41,294 nucleotides of DNA, from NCBI GenBank assembly GCA_002551355.1, contig NTHE01000067.1:1-41294 (forward strand), written 5' to 3'. The notes under the pieces were generated by a model. That model worked only from the letters and a program-made list of their open reading frames with translations. It was not told the origin of the DNA and did not search any database. The position numbers were made by a program, and so were the translations under genes. This document shows, piece after piece, positions 8,561-17,099 of this stretch. Source of the stretch: Streptomyces sp. man185 (GTDB lineage: Bacteria > Actinomycetota > Actinomycetes > Streptomycetales > Streptomycetaceae). Within the stretch, counting starts at the first letter, position 1; each line of letters opens with the position of its first letter.

Positions 8561-9628
8561 ATGGCCTCTGATCGCCCTTCGCTCCCCACCGACCAGCCGC
8601 AGACGGGCCGCACCGGTGCGGCCGCCCGTCCGCGCGTGCTCTCCGGGATCCAGCCCACCGCGGGCTCCTTCCACCTCGGCAACTACCTGGGCGCGGTGCG
8701 CCAGTGGGTGGCGCTGCAGGAGAGCCACGACGCCTTCTACATGGTCGTGGACCTGCACGCGATCACGATTCCGCAGGACCCCGCCGAGCTGCGCGCCAAC
8801 ACCCGGCTCGCCGTGGCGCAGCTGCTCGCGGCCGGCCTGGACCCCGAGCGGTGCACGCTCTTCGTCCAGAGCCATGTGCCCGAGCACGCCCAGCTCGGCT
8901 GGGTGATGAACTGCCTCACCGGCTTCGGCGAGGCCTCCCGGATGACGCAGTTCAAGGACAAGTCCGCCAAGCAGGGCGCCGACCGGGCCACCGTCGGCCT
9001 CTTCACGTACCCGGTGCTCCAGGTCGCGGACATCCTGCTCTACCAGGCGAACCAGGTCCCGGTGGGCGAGGACCAGCGCCAGCACATCGAGCTGACCCGC
9101 GACCTCGCCGAGCGGTTCAACGGCCGGTACGGCCAGACGTTCACCGTCCCCGCGCCGTACATCCTCAAGGAGACGGCGAAGATCTTCGACCTCCAGGACC
9201 CGGCGGTGAAGATGAGCAAGTCGGCCTCCACGCCGAAGGGCCTCATCAATCTGCTCGACGACCCGAAGGCCACCGCCAAGAAGGTGAAGAGCGCGGTCAC
9301 CGACACCGACACGGTGATCCGCTTCGACGCCGAGAAGAAGCCGGGCGTCAGCAACCTGCTCACGATCCTCTCCACCCTCTCCGGCAGCCCCGTCGAGGAT
9401 CTGGAACGGAGTTACGAGGGCAAGGGCTACGGCGCGCTGAAGACCGACCTGGCCGAGGCCATGGTGGAATTCGTCACTCCCTTCCGGGCCCGCACCCAGG
9501 AATATCTGGACGACCCGGAGACGCTGGACTCCATCCTGGCCAAGGGAGCGGAGAAGGCCAGGGCCGTCGCCGCGGAGACGCTGGCACAGACGTACGACCG
9601 GATGGGCTTCCTGCCCGCGAAGCACTGA
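8561..9628 (+). CDS. trpS: Tryptophan--tRNA ligase
   Basis: A 355-residue class Ic aminoacyl-tRNA synthetase that charges tRNA-Trp. The HIGH-equivalent lies in GSFHLGNYLGA (about residues 31-41) and the KMSKS loop at 217-221 (VKMSKSAS). GEDQRQHIELTRDLAERFN is the usual Trp-site region. A short N-terminal extension (about 20 residues) precedes the core, as in other Streptomyces TrpS. The SD is weak (GGGGCC just before ATG). No T-box-like leader is evident in the 236-base gap to rocD. A strong hairpin follows, so it is likely monocistronic. Confidence 0.96.
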   Translation: MASDRPSLPTDQPQTGRTGAAARPRVLSGIQPTAGSFHLGNYLGAVRQWVALQESHDAFYMVVDLHAITIPQDPAELRANTRLAVAQLLAAGLDPERCTLFVQSHVPEHAQLGWVMNCLTGFGEASRMTQFKDKSAKQGADRATVGLFTYPVLQVADILLYQANQVPVGEDQRQHIELTRDLAERFNGRYGQTFTVPAPYILKETAKIFDLQDPAVKMSKSASTPKGLINLLDDPKATAKKVKSAVTDTDTVIRFDAEKKPGVSNLLTILSTLSGSPVEDLERSYEGKGYGALKTDLAEAMVEFVTPFRARTQEYLDDPETLDSILAKGAEKARAVAAETLAQTYDRMGFLPAKH

Positions 9629-9680
9629 GTCCAAGGACCCTGGCGAGATCATGGCCGCAGGGGTCACACTTGCGGCGGAA

Positions 9681-9708
9681 CGCGCGGGCCGGACACCCGG
9701 CCCGCGCG
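9681..9708 (+). terminator. Hairpin terminator after trpS
   Basis: A perfect 12-bp stem (CGCGCGGGCCGG with its complement) around a 4-base loop, 53 bases after the trpS stop. Confidence 0.75.
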
Positions 9709-9749
9709 GCATGACCGGAAAACGACCATCGACGATGGAGGAGAACGAC

Positions 9750-10349
9750 GTGGGGACCGTAACGCTCGGCGTTTCGATCGCGGTCCCGGAGCCCTACGGC
9801 AGCCTGCTCCAGGATCGCCGCGCGAGCTTCGGGGACCCTGCCGCCTTCGGCATTCCCACCCACGTCACCCTCATGCCGCCGACCGAGGCGCAGTCGGCCG
9901 ACCTCCCGGCGATCGAGGCGCACCTCGACCGGATCGCCACGGCCGGTCGGCCGTTCCCGATGCGGCTCTCCGGCACCGGCACCTTCCGCCCGCTCTCGCC
10001 GGTCGTCTTCGTCCAGGTCGTCGCGGGCGCCTCGGCATGTTCCTGGCTCCAGAAGCGGGTGCGGGACGCCTCCGGACCCCTGGTGCGCGAGCTCCAGTTC
10101 CCGTACCACCCGCACGTCACCGTGGCCCACGGCATCTCCGAGGAGGCCATGGACCGGGCCTACGAGGAGCTCGCCGACTACGAGGCCGCCTGGACCTGCG
10201 GTTCCTTCGCGCTGTACGAGCAGGGCCCGGACGCCGTCTGGCGCAAGCTCCGCGACTTCCCGTTCGGCGGAGGCGGCGGCGCGCCCGCCGTCCCCGCGCA
10301 GGGCGGCTACACCATCGACGTGTCGTCGGCCCCTTCGCTGCGGCCCTGA
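9750..10349 (+). CDS. 2'-5' RNA ligase family (2H phosphoesterase) protein
   Basis: A 199-residue member of the 2H superfamily. The two signature HxTx motifs are HVTL at about residue 38 and HVTV at about 122, the pair of catalytic histidines that act on cyclic or 2'-5' phosphodiesters. The GTG at 9750 follows GGAGGAGAA at good distance, and the protein begins GTVTLGVSIAVPEPYG; longer in-frame starts overlap the trpS terminator region. Substrate is unknown; tRNA ends or cyclic nucleotides are typical for relatives. Convergent with dprE2, 50 bases away. Confidence 0.88.
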   Translation: MGTVTLGVSIAVPEPYGSLLQDRRASFGDPAAFGIPTHVTLMPPTEAQSADLPAIEAHLDRIATAGRPFPMRLSGTGTFRPLSPVVFVQVVAGASACSWLQKRVRDASGPLVRELQFPYHPHVTVAHGISEEAMDRAYEELADYEAAWTCGSFALYEQGPDAVWRKLRDFPFGGGGGAPAVPAQGGYTIDVSSAPSLRP

Positions 10350-10399
10350 ACGCCCTGCCGTAATTCCGGAGCCGGAGCCCGGACCGGGAGCCGACGGAC

Positions 10400-11155
10400 T
10401 CAGACCGGGAGTCGGCGGAACAGCGGGCGCGGCACGTGCCGCAGCGCCGCCATCACCACTCGGAGTGAACCGGGCACCCACACGGTCTCCGAGCGCCGCC
10501 GCAGCCCCGTGACGATCGCCTTCGCGACCTCATCGGGACCCGTCGCGAGCGGCTGCTCCGGCAGCCCGGCCGTGGCCCGGGTCCGGACGAACCCCGGCCG
10601 GACCACCATCACCTGCACCCCGGTCCCCTGGAGCGCGTCGCCGAGCCCCTGCGCGAACGTGTCGAGGCCCGCCTTGCTGGAGCCGTAGATGAAGTCCGCG
10701 CGCCGGGCGCGCTCCCCGGCCACCGAGGACAGCACCACCAGCGAACCGTGCCCCTGCGCCTGCAGTGCGCCGGCGCACACCAGCCCGGCGGAGACCGCCC
10801 CCGTGTAGTTGGTCTGGGCGACCCGGACCGCGGCCATCGGCTCCTCCTCGTCCCGCGCCTGATCGCCGAGGACCCCGAACGCCATCAGCACCACGTCGAT
10901 GTCGCCCTCCGCGAAGACCTTGCCGAGGGCGACCTCGTGGGAGGCGGAGTCCAGCGCGTCGAAGTCGACGGTCCGTACGTCGGTCCCGCGCCCGCGCAGT
11001 TCGGCGGCGGCCGCGTCCAGAGCGGGAGAGGGGCGCCCGGCCAGCCAGACCCGGCGGGTGCGCAGGGCGATCAGCCGGCGCGCGGTGGCCAGGGCGATCT
11101 CGGAGGTGCCGCCGAGGACGAGCAGGGACTGCGGGGCGCCGAAGGCATCCTTCAC
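10400..11155 (-). CDS. dprE2: Decaprenylphosphoryl-2-keto-erythro-pentose reductase (DprE2-type SDR)
   Basis: A 251-residue short-chain dehydrogenase. The Rossmann motif is LLVLGGTSEIALATARRL near the N-terminus, with catalytic Ser in VVLSSVAGE and the Tyr/Lys pair in YGSSKAGLDTF. In mycobacteria DprE2 reduces the keto intermediate made by DprE1, completing epimerisation of polyprenylphosphoryl ribose to arabinose. The GTG at 11155 has AGGAG upstream and gives the family-typical N-terminus (KDAFGAPQSLLVLGG). A GTG at 11212 would overlap the dprE1 stop but adds 19 residues not expected in the family. Downstream partner of dprE1, same strand. Confidence 0.85.
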   Translation of the reverse strand: MKDAFGAPQSLLVLGGTSEIALATARRLIALRTRRVWLAGRPSPALDAAAAELRGRGTDVRTVDFDALDSASHEVALGKVFAEGDIDVVLMAFGVLGDQARDEEEPMAAVRVAQTNYTGAVSAGLVCAGALQAQGHGSLVVLSSVAGERARRADFIYGSSKAGLDTFAQGLGDALQGTGVQVMVVRPGFVRTRATAGLPEQPLATGPDEVAKAIVTGLRRRSETVWVPGSLRVVMAALRHVPRPLFRRLPV

Positions 11156-11208
11156 GGAAAGCTCCTGGTCAGGTGGGGTGGGCGGGAAAGCGCAGGCGGA
11201 AAGGTGGA

Positions 11209-12573
11209 TCACAGCCCGAGCCGGCGCGACAGGTCGGAGCGGAACGCCCCCGTCGGGTCCAGCCGGGCCCGCAGCTCCCGGAACTCCGCCAGCCGCGGGT
11301 ACATCGCGGCCGCCGTCTCCGGCCGCATCCGGGAGTCCTTCGCCAGGCAGACCCGGCCCCCGGCGGCAGCCACCTCCTCGTCGACGCCGTCCAGGAAGCG
11401 GGCCAGGCCGGGCAGGGCCGCGGGCAGATCCAGGGCCAGGGACCAGCCGGGCGCGGCGAACGACAGCAGGCCGGGGTCCGCCGGCCCGAACCGCTGGAGG
11501 ACGGCCCGCACGGCGGGGCTCCGCCGCGCCGCGATCCGGCGCACCACCCGGTGCAGGGTCTCCTCCTGGCCGTACCCGACGGCGAACCGGTAGCGGACCA
11601 GACCGCCCCGGCCGTAGAGCGGGCGGACGTCCGGGAGGGCGTCCGACGCGTGGAAGAAGGCGGGGACCGGGCGCAGCTCACCGGCCCGCGCGCGGGGCGC
11701 GCTGCGGTAGCGGACCTCGTTGTACAGAGCGGCCGCTACCGGGCCGAGCAGTCCGCCCGGGAGCGTCGGGAGGCCGGGGCCGGAGAGCCGTCCCCGGGCC
11801 CCTCCGGAGCGCGAGGCCAACAGAGTGCGATCCGCGTGCGCCGGGCGCATATCTGGGGGTGCGTGCTCCCCCCGGGTGAGGATCCCGCGTCCGGTCGCCC
11901 GGCCCCGGGCCATCAGGTCCACCCAGGCGGAGGCGTACGGCAGCCGGTCGCCGCCCGCGGTGCAGCGAGCCAGCAGATCGTCCAGGTCCCCGGCGCGCTC
12001 GGTGGAGACGGACATCAGCCCCGAGGTGACACGCCGGAGGCGGAGCGTGGCGCCCAGGATCACCCCGGTCAGCCCGAGGCCCCCGGCGGTCGCGTCGAAG
12101 AGGGCGGTGCCCGGCAGCACCGTACGCACCTCGCCGTCGGCGGTGAGCAGCTCCAGGGCGCTCACGTGCCGGGCGAACGAACCCGCCCGGCGGTGGTCGA
12201 GGCCGGGCAGATCCGAGCCGATCGCCCCGCCGACCGTCACCCTGCCGGTCCCCGGCAGGACCGGCGGGAGCCAGCCCAGCGGCAGCAGGACCCGCAGCAG
12301 CCGCTCCAGGCCGACCCCCGCGTCGCAGCGCACCACACCGGCGGCGGCGTCGACACCGCCGATCCGGGCCAGGCCCGTCAGATCGAGCACCGAGCCGCCC
12401 GCGTTCTGCGCCGCGTCCCCGGGCGACCGCCCCAGCCCGCGCGCGATGACGCCCCGGGGCCCGCGCCCCCGGACGACGGCGACCGCCTCCTCGTGACTAC
12501 GGGGGCGGAACCGCACGGCGGTCGTGGGGGCGGTGCGGCCCCAGCCGGTCAAGGACACCGTGTCGACGGTCAT
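11209..12573 (-). CDS. dprE1: Decaprenylphosphoryl-ribose oxidase (DprE1-type FAD enzyme)
   Basis: A 454-residue FAD-linked oxidase (M. tuberculosis DprE1 is 461). The N-terminal FAD-binding half includes VIARGLGRSPGDAAQNAGG and GTGRVTVGGAIGSDLPG. The C-terminal half has PGWSLALDLPA and the conserved LAKDSRM, carrying the catalytic-site Lys (mycobacterial K418). At the position of mycobacterial Cys387, the benzothiazinone-reactive residue in PGWNICVDF, this protein has Ala. Role: oxidises the 2'-hydroxyl of polyprenylphosphoryl ribose; DprE2 then reduces it. The final acceptor glycan in Streptomyces is unclear. ATG 12573 is chosen because it gives the conserved start; the 172-base gap to the divergent YihY gene holds the promoter. 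Confidence 0.88.
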   Translation of the reverse strand: MTVDTVSLTGWGRTAPTTAVRFRPRSHEEAVAVVRGRGPRGVIARGLGRSPGDAAQNAGGSVLDLTGLARIGGVDAAAGVVRCDAGVGLERLLRVLLPLGWLPPVLPGTGRVTVGGAIGSDLPGLDHRRAGSFARHVSALELLTADGEVRTVLPGTALFDATAGGLGLTGVILGATLRLRRVTSGLMSVSTERAGDLDDLLARCTAGGDRLPYASAWVDLMARGRATGRGILTRGEHAPPDMRPAHADRTLLASRSGGARGRLSGPGLPTLPGGLLGPVAAALYNEVRYRSAPRARAGELRPVPAFFHASDALPDVRPLYGRGGLVRYRFAVGYGQEETLHRVVRRIAARRSPAVRAVLQRFGPADPGLLSFAAPGWSLALDLPAALPGLARFLDGVDEEVAAAGGRVCLAKDSRMRPETAAAMYPRLAEFRELRARLDPTGAFRSDLSRRLGL

Positions 12574-12745
12574 GGGGGTGACCGTATCGTCCGTTAAACC
12601 CCATTCGAGGCATTGGTGAATTCGCTCACCGGAACGGGTGATGGAGGGAGTGTCAGCGAAGCGTGGCGGAGATCCGCCGGGCCCGTCCGGGAGAGTCCGG
12701 GGCGGGCCGCTGGTGTTCCGGGCCCAGGAGGGTACGTGTGACGTC

Positions 12746-13699
12746 ATGGACTGGCTCAAGAAACTCCCGGTGATCGGGCCTCTGGTCGCCCGGCTGATGG
12801 AGACGCACGCGTGGCGTTCCTACGAACGACTGGACCGGGTCCACTGGGCCAGGCTCGCGGCGGCGATCACCTTCATCAGCTTCCTGGCGCTCTTCCCGCT
12901 GATCGCGGTCGGCGCGGCGATCGCCGCCGCCCTGCTGAGCGACGAACAGCTGGACACCATCAAGGACAAGCTCGCCGACCAGGTGCCCGGCATCTCCGAC
13001 CAGCTGGGCATCGACGGGCTGGTCGCCAACGCGGGCACGGTCGGCCTGGTGGCCGGTGCGCTGCTGCTGTTCACCGGTGTCGGCTGGGTCGGCTCGATGC
13101 GCGAATGCCTGCGCGCGGTCTGGGAGCTGGACGACGTCCAGGAGGCCAACCCCGTCGTCGCCAAGGTGAAGGACGCCGTGCTGCTCGTCGGCCTCGGCGG
13201 TGCGGCGCTCGCCACCCTGGCCGTGTCCACCGTCGGCTCGACGGCGGTCGGCTGGACCGCCGACCTGATCGGCATCCCCGAGGGCGGGGCCGGCGGCATC
13301 CTGTTGCGGGTGGCCGCACTGGCGGTCGCGGTCGTCGCCGACTTCCTGCTGCTGCTCTATCTGCTGACGCTGCTGCCCGGCGTGGAGCCGTCCCGGCGGC
13401 GGCTGGTGGTCGCGGCGCTGATCGGGGCGGTCGGCTTCGAACTGCTCAAGCTGCTGCTCGGCAGCTACATGAGGGACGTGGCGGGCAAGAGCATGTACGG
13501 CGCGTTCGGCGTGCCGATCGCGCTGCTCCTGTGGATCAACTTCACCGCGAAGCTGCTGCTGTTCTGCGCCGCCTGGACGGCGACCGGGAGCAAGGAGGAG
13601 GAGATCCCGGAGAAGTCGGAGGACCGGGGTGACCCGGAGGAGGACGGGAGGGGGGAGGCCGCCGGGAGCGAGACGCCCGGCGGCTCCACTCGCCTCTAG
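12746..13699 (+). CDS. YihY/BrkB-family integral membrane protein
   Basis: A 317-residue protein. A conserved N-terminal region (AWRSYERLDRVHWARLAAAI) leads into the first of about six membrane helices (FISFLALFPLIAVGAAIAAALL), and the last helix region IALLLWINFTAKLLLFCAAW is also family-typical. The C-terminus is an Asp/Glu/Gly-rich tail. ATG 12746 is preferred over an in-frame ATG about 100 bases upstream because the intervening codons do not look coding and the family starts near this point. Members were once called ribonuclease BN; that function is disproved and the true role is unknown. The stop overlaps the convergent carboxypeptidase gene by 4 bases. Confidence 0.9.
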   Translation: MDWLKKLPVIGPLVARLMETHAWRSYERLDRVHWARLAAAITFISFLALFPLIAVGAAIAAALLSDEQLDTIKDKLADQVPGISDQLGIDGLVANAGTVGLVAGALLLFTGVGWVGSMRECLRAVWELDDVQEANPVVAKVKDAVLLVGLGGAALATLAVSTVGSTAVGWTADLIGIPEGGAGGILLRVAALAVAVVADFLLLLYLLTLLPGVEPSRRRLVVAALIGAVGFELLKLLLGSYMRDVAGKSMYGAFGVPIALLLWINFTAKLLLFCAAWTATGSKEEEIPEKSEDRGDPEEDGRGEAAGSETPGGSTRL

Positions 13700-15021
13700 G
13701 CCTTCTCGCTCGAAGCGGTCGCCTCGGCCGCCCCGTCGGGTTCCGCAGCCTTGGCCGGCCCGGTCGCCCCGGTCGCCTCGGCCACGGTCGCGGTGCGGCC
13801 GCCCAGGCCCGGCAGCGGCCAGCGACGGTTGACCAGGAACACCGCGCCGGCCACGACCGCCAGCAGACCGCCGATGATCGCCAGAGCGACTCCGACCCCG
13901 CTGGAATCCTTCGAGGCAGAGGCGTGCGTGGCCTCGGCCTGGTCCGCGCCGGCGGCGGGCGTCGATCCCTTGCCGCCGGTGGTGGTCCCGGTGTCGATGG
14001 ACTTCGGCGGCACCAGCTCCCCGACCGGGGTCACCTTGCCGCTCGCGGCGAAGCCCCAGTCGAGGAGGTGGGCGGCCTCCTTGTAGACGGCGTGGCTCTC
14101 CTCCGCCGACGGGTTCATGACCGTGACCAGCAGGACCTTGCCGTTGCGCTCGGCGACGCCGGTGAAGGTGTTGCCCGCGTGGGTGGTGTAGCCGTTCTTG
14201 ACGCCCGCGATGCCCCGGTACGGGTCCACGCCGATGTCCCCGGTGATCAGCCGGTTGGTGTTCGAGATCTCGAACGACTCGCGCTTCTTCCCCTTCTTCT
14301 TCTCGCCTGGGAAGTCGGCCGAGGCGGTCGCCGCGTACTCGCGGAAGTCTTTCTTCTGCATCCCGCTGCGGGCGATCAGGGTCAGGTCGTAGGCGCTGGA
14401 GACCTGGCGCGGCGCGTCGTACCCGTCCGGCGAGACCACCACGGTGTCCAGGGCCTGGAGCTCCTCGGCGTGCTTCTGCATCGCAGACACCGTCTCCGGG
14501 ACACCGCCGTACATCTCGGAGAGGACGTGCACGGCGTCGTTGCCCGACCGCAGGAACACCCCGAGCCACAGGTCGTGGACCGTGTAGGTGTGGTCTTCCT
14601 TGATCCCGACCAGGCTGCTGCCCTCGCCGACCCCCGCCAGCTCGCTCTCCGACACCTTGTGGCTCTCGGTGGGCTGGAGCGCGGGCAGCACCGTGTCCGC
14701 GAAGAGCATCTTCAGGGTGGAGGCCGGCGGCAGCCGCCAGTGCGCGTTGTGCGCCGCCAGGACGTCCCCGTTCTCCGCGTCCGCGACGATCCACGACCGG
14801 CCCGACAGCTTCTTCGGCAGCACCGGCGCCCCTCGCCCCAGGTTGACCTGGGTGCCGGCCTTGCCCAGCTGCTCCCCGCCGAGGCTGGACATCGTGCTCG
14901 GCGGCTTGGGCTGCTTGTCGTCGCTCTTGTCCTTGTCGGCCGCCGCGGCGGGACTGAGGACGAAACCGGACAACAAGGCAGCGGAGGTGACCGTGAGGGC
15001 GATCTTTTTCAGAGCAGGCAC
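13696..15021 (-). CDS. Membrane-anchored D-alanyl-D-alanine carboxypeptidase (PBP5-like)
   Basis: A 441-residue serine peptidase (S11) that trims the terminal D-Ala of peptidoglycan stems outside the membrane. It has a signal peptide (KKIALTVTSAALLSGFVLSPAAAA), SxxK at S101-K104 (PASTLKM), SxN at S159-N161 (LRSGNDAV) and the third box K275-N-G277 (GVKNGYTTHAGN), where most relatives have KTG. A Thr/Ser/Ala-rich linker precedes a C-terminal helix (about 375-397) and a Pro/Ala-rich cytoplasmic tail, so it is anchored by a real transmembrane helix rather than an amphipathic one. Start at GTG 15021, judged by the signal peptide; the SD is weak. Convergent 4-base overlap with the YihY gene. Confidence 0.92.
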   Translation of the reverse strand: MPALKKIALTVTSAALLSGFVLSPAAAADKDKSDDKQPKPPSTMSSLGGEQLGKAGTQVNLGRGAPVLPKKLSGRSWIVADAENGDVLAAHNAHWRLPPASTLKMLFADTVLPALQPTESHKVSESELAGVGEGSSLVGIKEDHTYTVHDLWLGVFLRSGNDAVHVLSEMYGGVPETVSAMQKHAEELQALDTVVVSPDGYDAPRQVSSAYDLTLIARSGMQKKDFREYAATASADFPGEKKKGKKRESFEISNTNRLITGDIGVDPYRGIAGVKNGYTTHAGNTFTGVAERNGKVLLVTVMNPSAEESHAVYKEAAHLLDWGFAASGKVTPVGELVPPKSIDTGTTTGGKGSTPAAGADQAEATHASASKDSSGVGVALAIIGGLLAVVAGAVFLVNRRWPLPGLGGRTATVAEATGATGPAKAAEPDGAAEATASSEKA

Positions 15022-15154
15022 GGTCGGAAACGTACAGGGCGAAGATGTGGATGAGGACCCGGACCGGCTGACCCGCCGCAGGGAACGCCGGGACGGCCCC
15101 GTTCGGACGTCACCCCGGGGGAGGGGACCGGAGGGCGGCGGCGATACTGGACCC

Positions 15155-15400
15155 ATGAAGCTCAGCCGCCGCGTGTCCTGGTTCCTGCTCGCGTTCGGGG
15201 TGTGGAGCTGGTTCATCTGGATCACTTTCGTCAAGAACCTGTGGCAGGACGGCAGCGGGCTCGCCTTCGACGACGCGGGCGAACCGACCGGGTACTTCTG
15301 GGTGCACCTGCTGCTCGCCATCACGTCCTTGTCTCTGGGGACGGCGGTCGGCGCGATCGGGTTGCGCGGAGTCCGGGCTTTGCGCGACACGCGCGCATGA
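15155..15400 (+). CDS. SCO4848-type small membrane protein
   Basis: An 81-residue protein with two hydrophobic helices (about 8-27, FLLAFGVWSWFIWITF; about 49-71, LLLAITSLSLGTAVGAIGL) separated by an acidic loop (LWQDGSGLAFDDAGEPTGYF). It lies divergent from the DD-carboxypeptidase, the same position as S. coelicolor SCO4848, the namesake of this family (recalled). Function is unknown. The metallophosphoesterase gene starts 24 bases after its stop, so the two probably form an operon. Confidence 0.85.
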   Translation: MKLSRRVSWFLLAFGVWSWFIWITFVKNLWQDGSGLAFDDAGEPTGYFWVHLLLAITSLSLGTAVGAIGLRGVRALRDTRA

Positions 15401-15424
15401 CGACGGGAACATGGGGAAGCTCGG

Positions 15425-16825
15425 ATGGCAGCAGTGGTCTTCGCTCTGGTGGGGCTCGTGGTGCTGGCGCTGCTCGGCGCCGTGCACCGGTATCTGTGGC
15501 GGCGCTTCGTCGGTGACACCACCGCGCCCGGCAGCGCGCTGCGTCGGGTGGGCACCGTCGCCGCCTTCGTCCTGCCGCTGCTGAGCGTCGGCGCCATGAC
15601 GTCCGGCCGGGTGGGCGCCCCCTTCTGGCTCCAGCAGGTGCTGGCCTGGCCGGGCTTCCTGTGGCTGGCCTGCCTGCTCTACCTGACGCTGGCGCTGCTC
15701 GTCGGCGAGGTCGTCCGGCCGGTTCTCCTGCGGGTCCTCGCCCGGCGCGACGAGAGGACGGGCGCGACCGAATGCGGAACAGCTTCCGTAACCCCCGCCG
15801 AGGCCTCGGACGAGACCCGTCCCCGTACCGAAGAGCTGGTGCCGTCCCGGTCCGCCGGGGCCGGAGCCCTCTCGGAAGCGGTGGCGCGCACAGCGACCGA
15901 TCCCGCGGCGGAACCGGAAACGGAACCAGCTGCGGAACCAGCGACGGCACCGGCTGCCGAGGCCCCGGCCACCGCCCCGGCGCCCACCCTCGCCCCCGGC
16001 CCCTCCCGCCGCCTCTTCGTCTCCCGGGTCGTCGGCGGCGCGGCCGCCGCCGCCGGACTCGCCACCGTCGGATACGGCACGTACGGGGTGCTGCGCGGGC
16101 CGAGCGTCAAGCGGATCACCGTCCCGCTGGCCAAACTGCCCCGCGCCGCCCACGGCTTCCGGATCGCCGTGGTCAGCGACATCCACATCGGCCCGATCCT
16201 CGGTCGCGCCCACACGCGCCGGATCGTCGACACGATCAACGCGACCTCGCCCGACCTGGTCGCCGTCGTCGGCGACCTCGTCGACGGATCCGTCGCGGAC
16301 CTCGGCTCCGCCGCCGAACCGCTGGCCGCCCTGCGGGCCCGGCACGGCAGCTACTTCGTCACCGGCAACCACGAGTACTTCTCCGGCGCCGAGCAGTGGG
16401 TCGATCATGTCCGCGAACTCGGGCTGATCCCGCTGGAGAACGCCCGGGTCGAGGTCGAGGGCTTCGACCTCGCCGGCGTCAACGACATCGCGGGGGAGAC
16501 CGAGGGCCAGGGGCCCGACTTCGGCCGCGCGCTGGGCGACCGGGACCGGGGCCGCGCCGCCGTCCTGATGGCGCACCAGCCCGTCGTCATCCACGACGCC
16601 GTCGAGCACGGCGTCGACCTCCAGCTCTCCGGCCACACCCACGGCGGACAGCTCTGGCCCGGCAACCTCCTCGCCGAGCTGGCCAACCCCACCGTCGCCG
16701 GTCTCGAACGCTACGGCGACACCCAGCTGTTCGTCTCGCGCGGCGCGGGCGCCTGGGGCCCGCCCGTCCGGGTGGGCGCCCCGTCCGACATCACCGTCGT
16801 CGAGCTGGCCTCGCGTCAGGCGTAA
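15425..16825 (+). CDS. Membrane-bound metallophosphoesterase (YkuE/YaeI type)
   Basis: A 466-residue protein. Residues 1-115 contain four membrane helices. A low-complexity Glu/Pro/Ala linker (about 125-190) and a hydrophobic segment preceded by RRLFVSR (about 195-220) come next. The C-terminal half is a calcineurin-like dinuclear-metal phosphoesterase: D252/H254 in VVSDIHIGP, D284 in GDLVDG, N315-H316 in GNHEY, and H404/H406 in SGHTHGGQ. Relatives hydrolyse UDP-diacylglucosamine-like or undecaprenyl/phospholipid phosphodiesters, so a lipid or cell-envelope substrate is plausible; the exact one is unknown. Probably co-transcribed with the SCO4848-like gene; a hairpin follows. Confidence 0.9.
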   Translation: MAAVVFALVGLVVLALLGAVHRYLWRRFVGDTTAPGSALRRVGTVAAFVLPLLSVGAMTSGRVGAPFWLQQVLAWPGFLWLACLLYLTLALLVGEVVRPVLLRVLARRDERTGATECGTASVTPAEASDETRPRTEELVPSRSAGAGALSEAVARTATDPAAEPETEPAAEPATAPAAEAPATAPAPTLAPGPSRRLFVSRVVGGAAAAAGLATVGYGTYGVLRGPSVKRITVPLAKLPRAAHGFRIAVVSDIHIGPILGRAHTRRIVDTINATSPDLVAVVGDLVDGSVADLGSAAEPLAALRARHGSYFVTGNHEYFSGAEQWVDHVRELGLIPLENARVEVEGFDLAGVNDIAGETEGQGPDFGRALGDRDRGRAAVLMAHQPVVIHDAVEHGVDLQLSGHTHGGQLWPGNLLAELANPTVAGLERYGDTQLFVSRGAGAWGPPVRVGAPSDITVVELASRQA

Positions 16826-16842
16826 CGCTCCGTTGCGGGTGA

Positions 16843-16871
16843 GACGGTCCAAGGGCCTCCGGCCCACCGTC
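16843..16871 (+). terminator. Hairpin after the metallophosphoesterase
   Basis: Two stacked 5-bp stems, GACGG/CCGTC outside and GGGCC/GGCCC inside, with a small asymmetric internal loop, 17 bases past the stop. No T-run. Confidence 0.55.
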
Positions 16872-16931
16872 ATGAAATCCACACCGAAGGGTCACCGTCA
16901 GCTACGGAAACCCGCAGGTAGGAGGCAGGAA

Positions 16932-16979
16932 ACAGCCTTTTCGGACAGGGCTTCCGGCGCGTGTCCAATAAAAGCCTGT
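16932..16979. repeat. Imperfect inverted repeat in the leader of the solute-binding protein gene
   Basis: Left arm ACAGCCTTTTCGGACA (16932-16947) pairs with the right arm TGTCCAATAAAAGCCTGT (16962-16979), apart from one central mismatch and two extra bases. It lies 120-170 bases before the start codon, next to the least GC-rich stretch of the area (16964-17036), which likely holds the promoter. Operator or mRNA structure are both possible. Confidence 0.4.
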
Positions 16980-17099
16980 GAGTGCCCTATTTACTCTTCC
17001 AGATGTGAAAATCGTGTGATTGGGTAAGCGCGAACATGCGGCGATGTGCGCGTCACAAACGCGACCGCCGAGGTGGGGCTGGTAAGGGAGAGCACGGCA

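Noticed and set aside
17007..17015. GAAAATCGT, the reverse complement of part of motif P1, before the solute-binding protein gene
   Set aside because: Only nine bases match; the GGCGCAGTA half is missing, so chance is sufficient.
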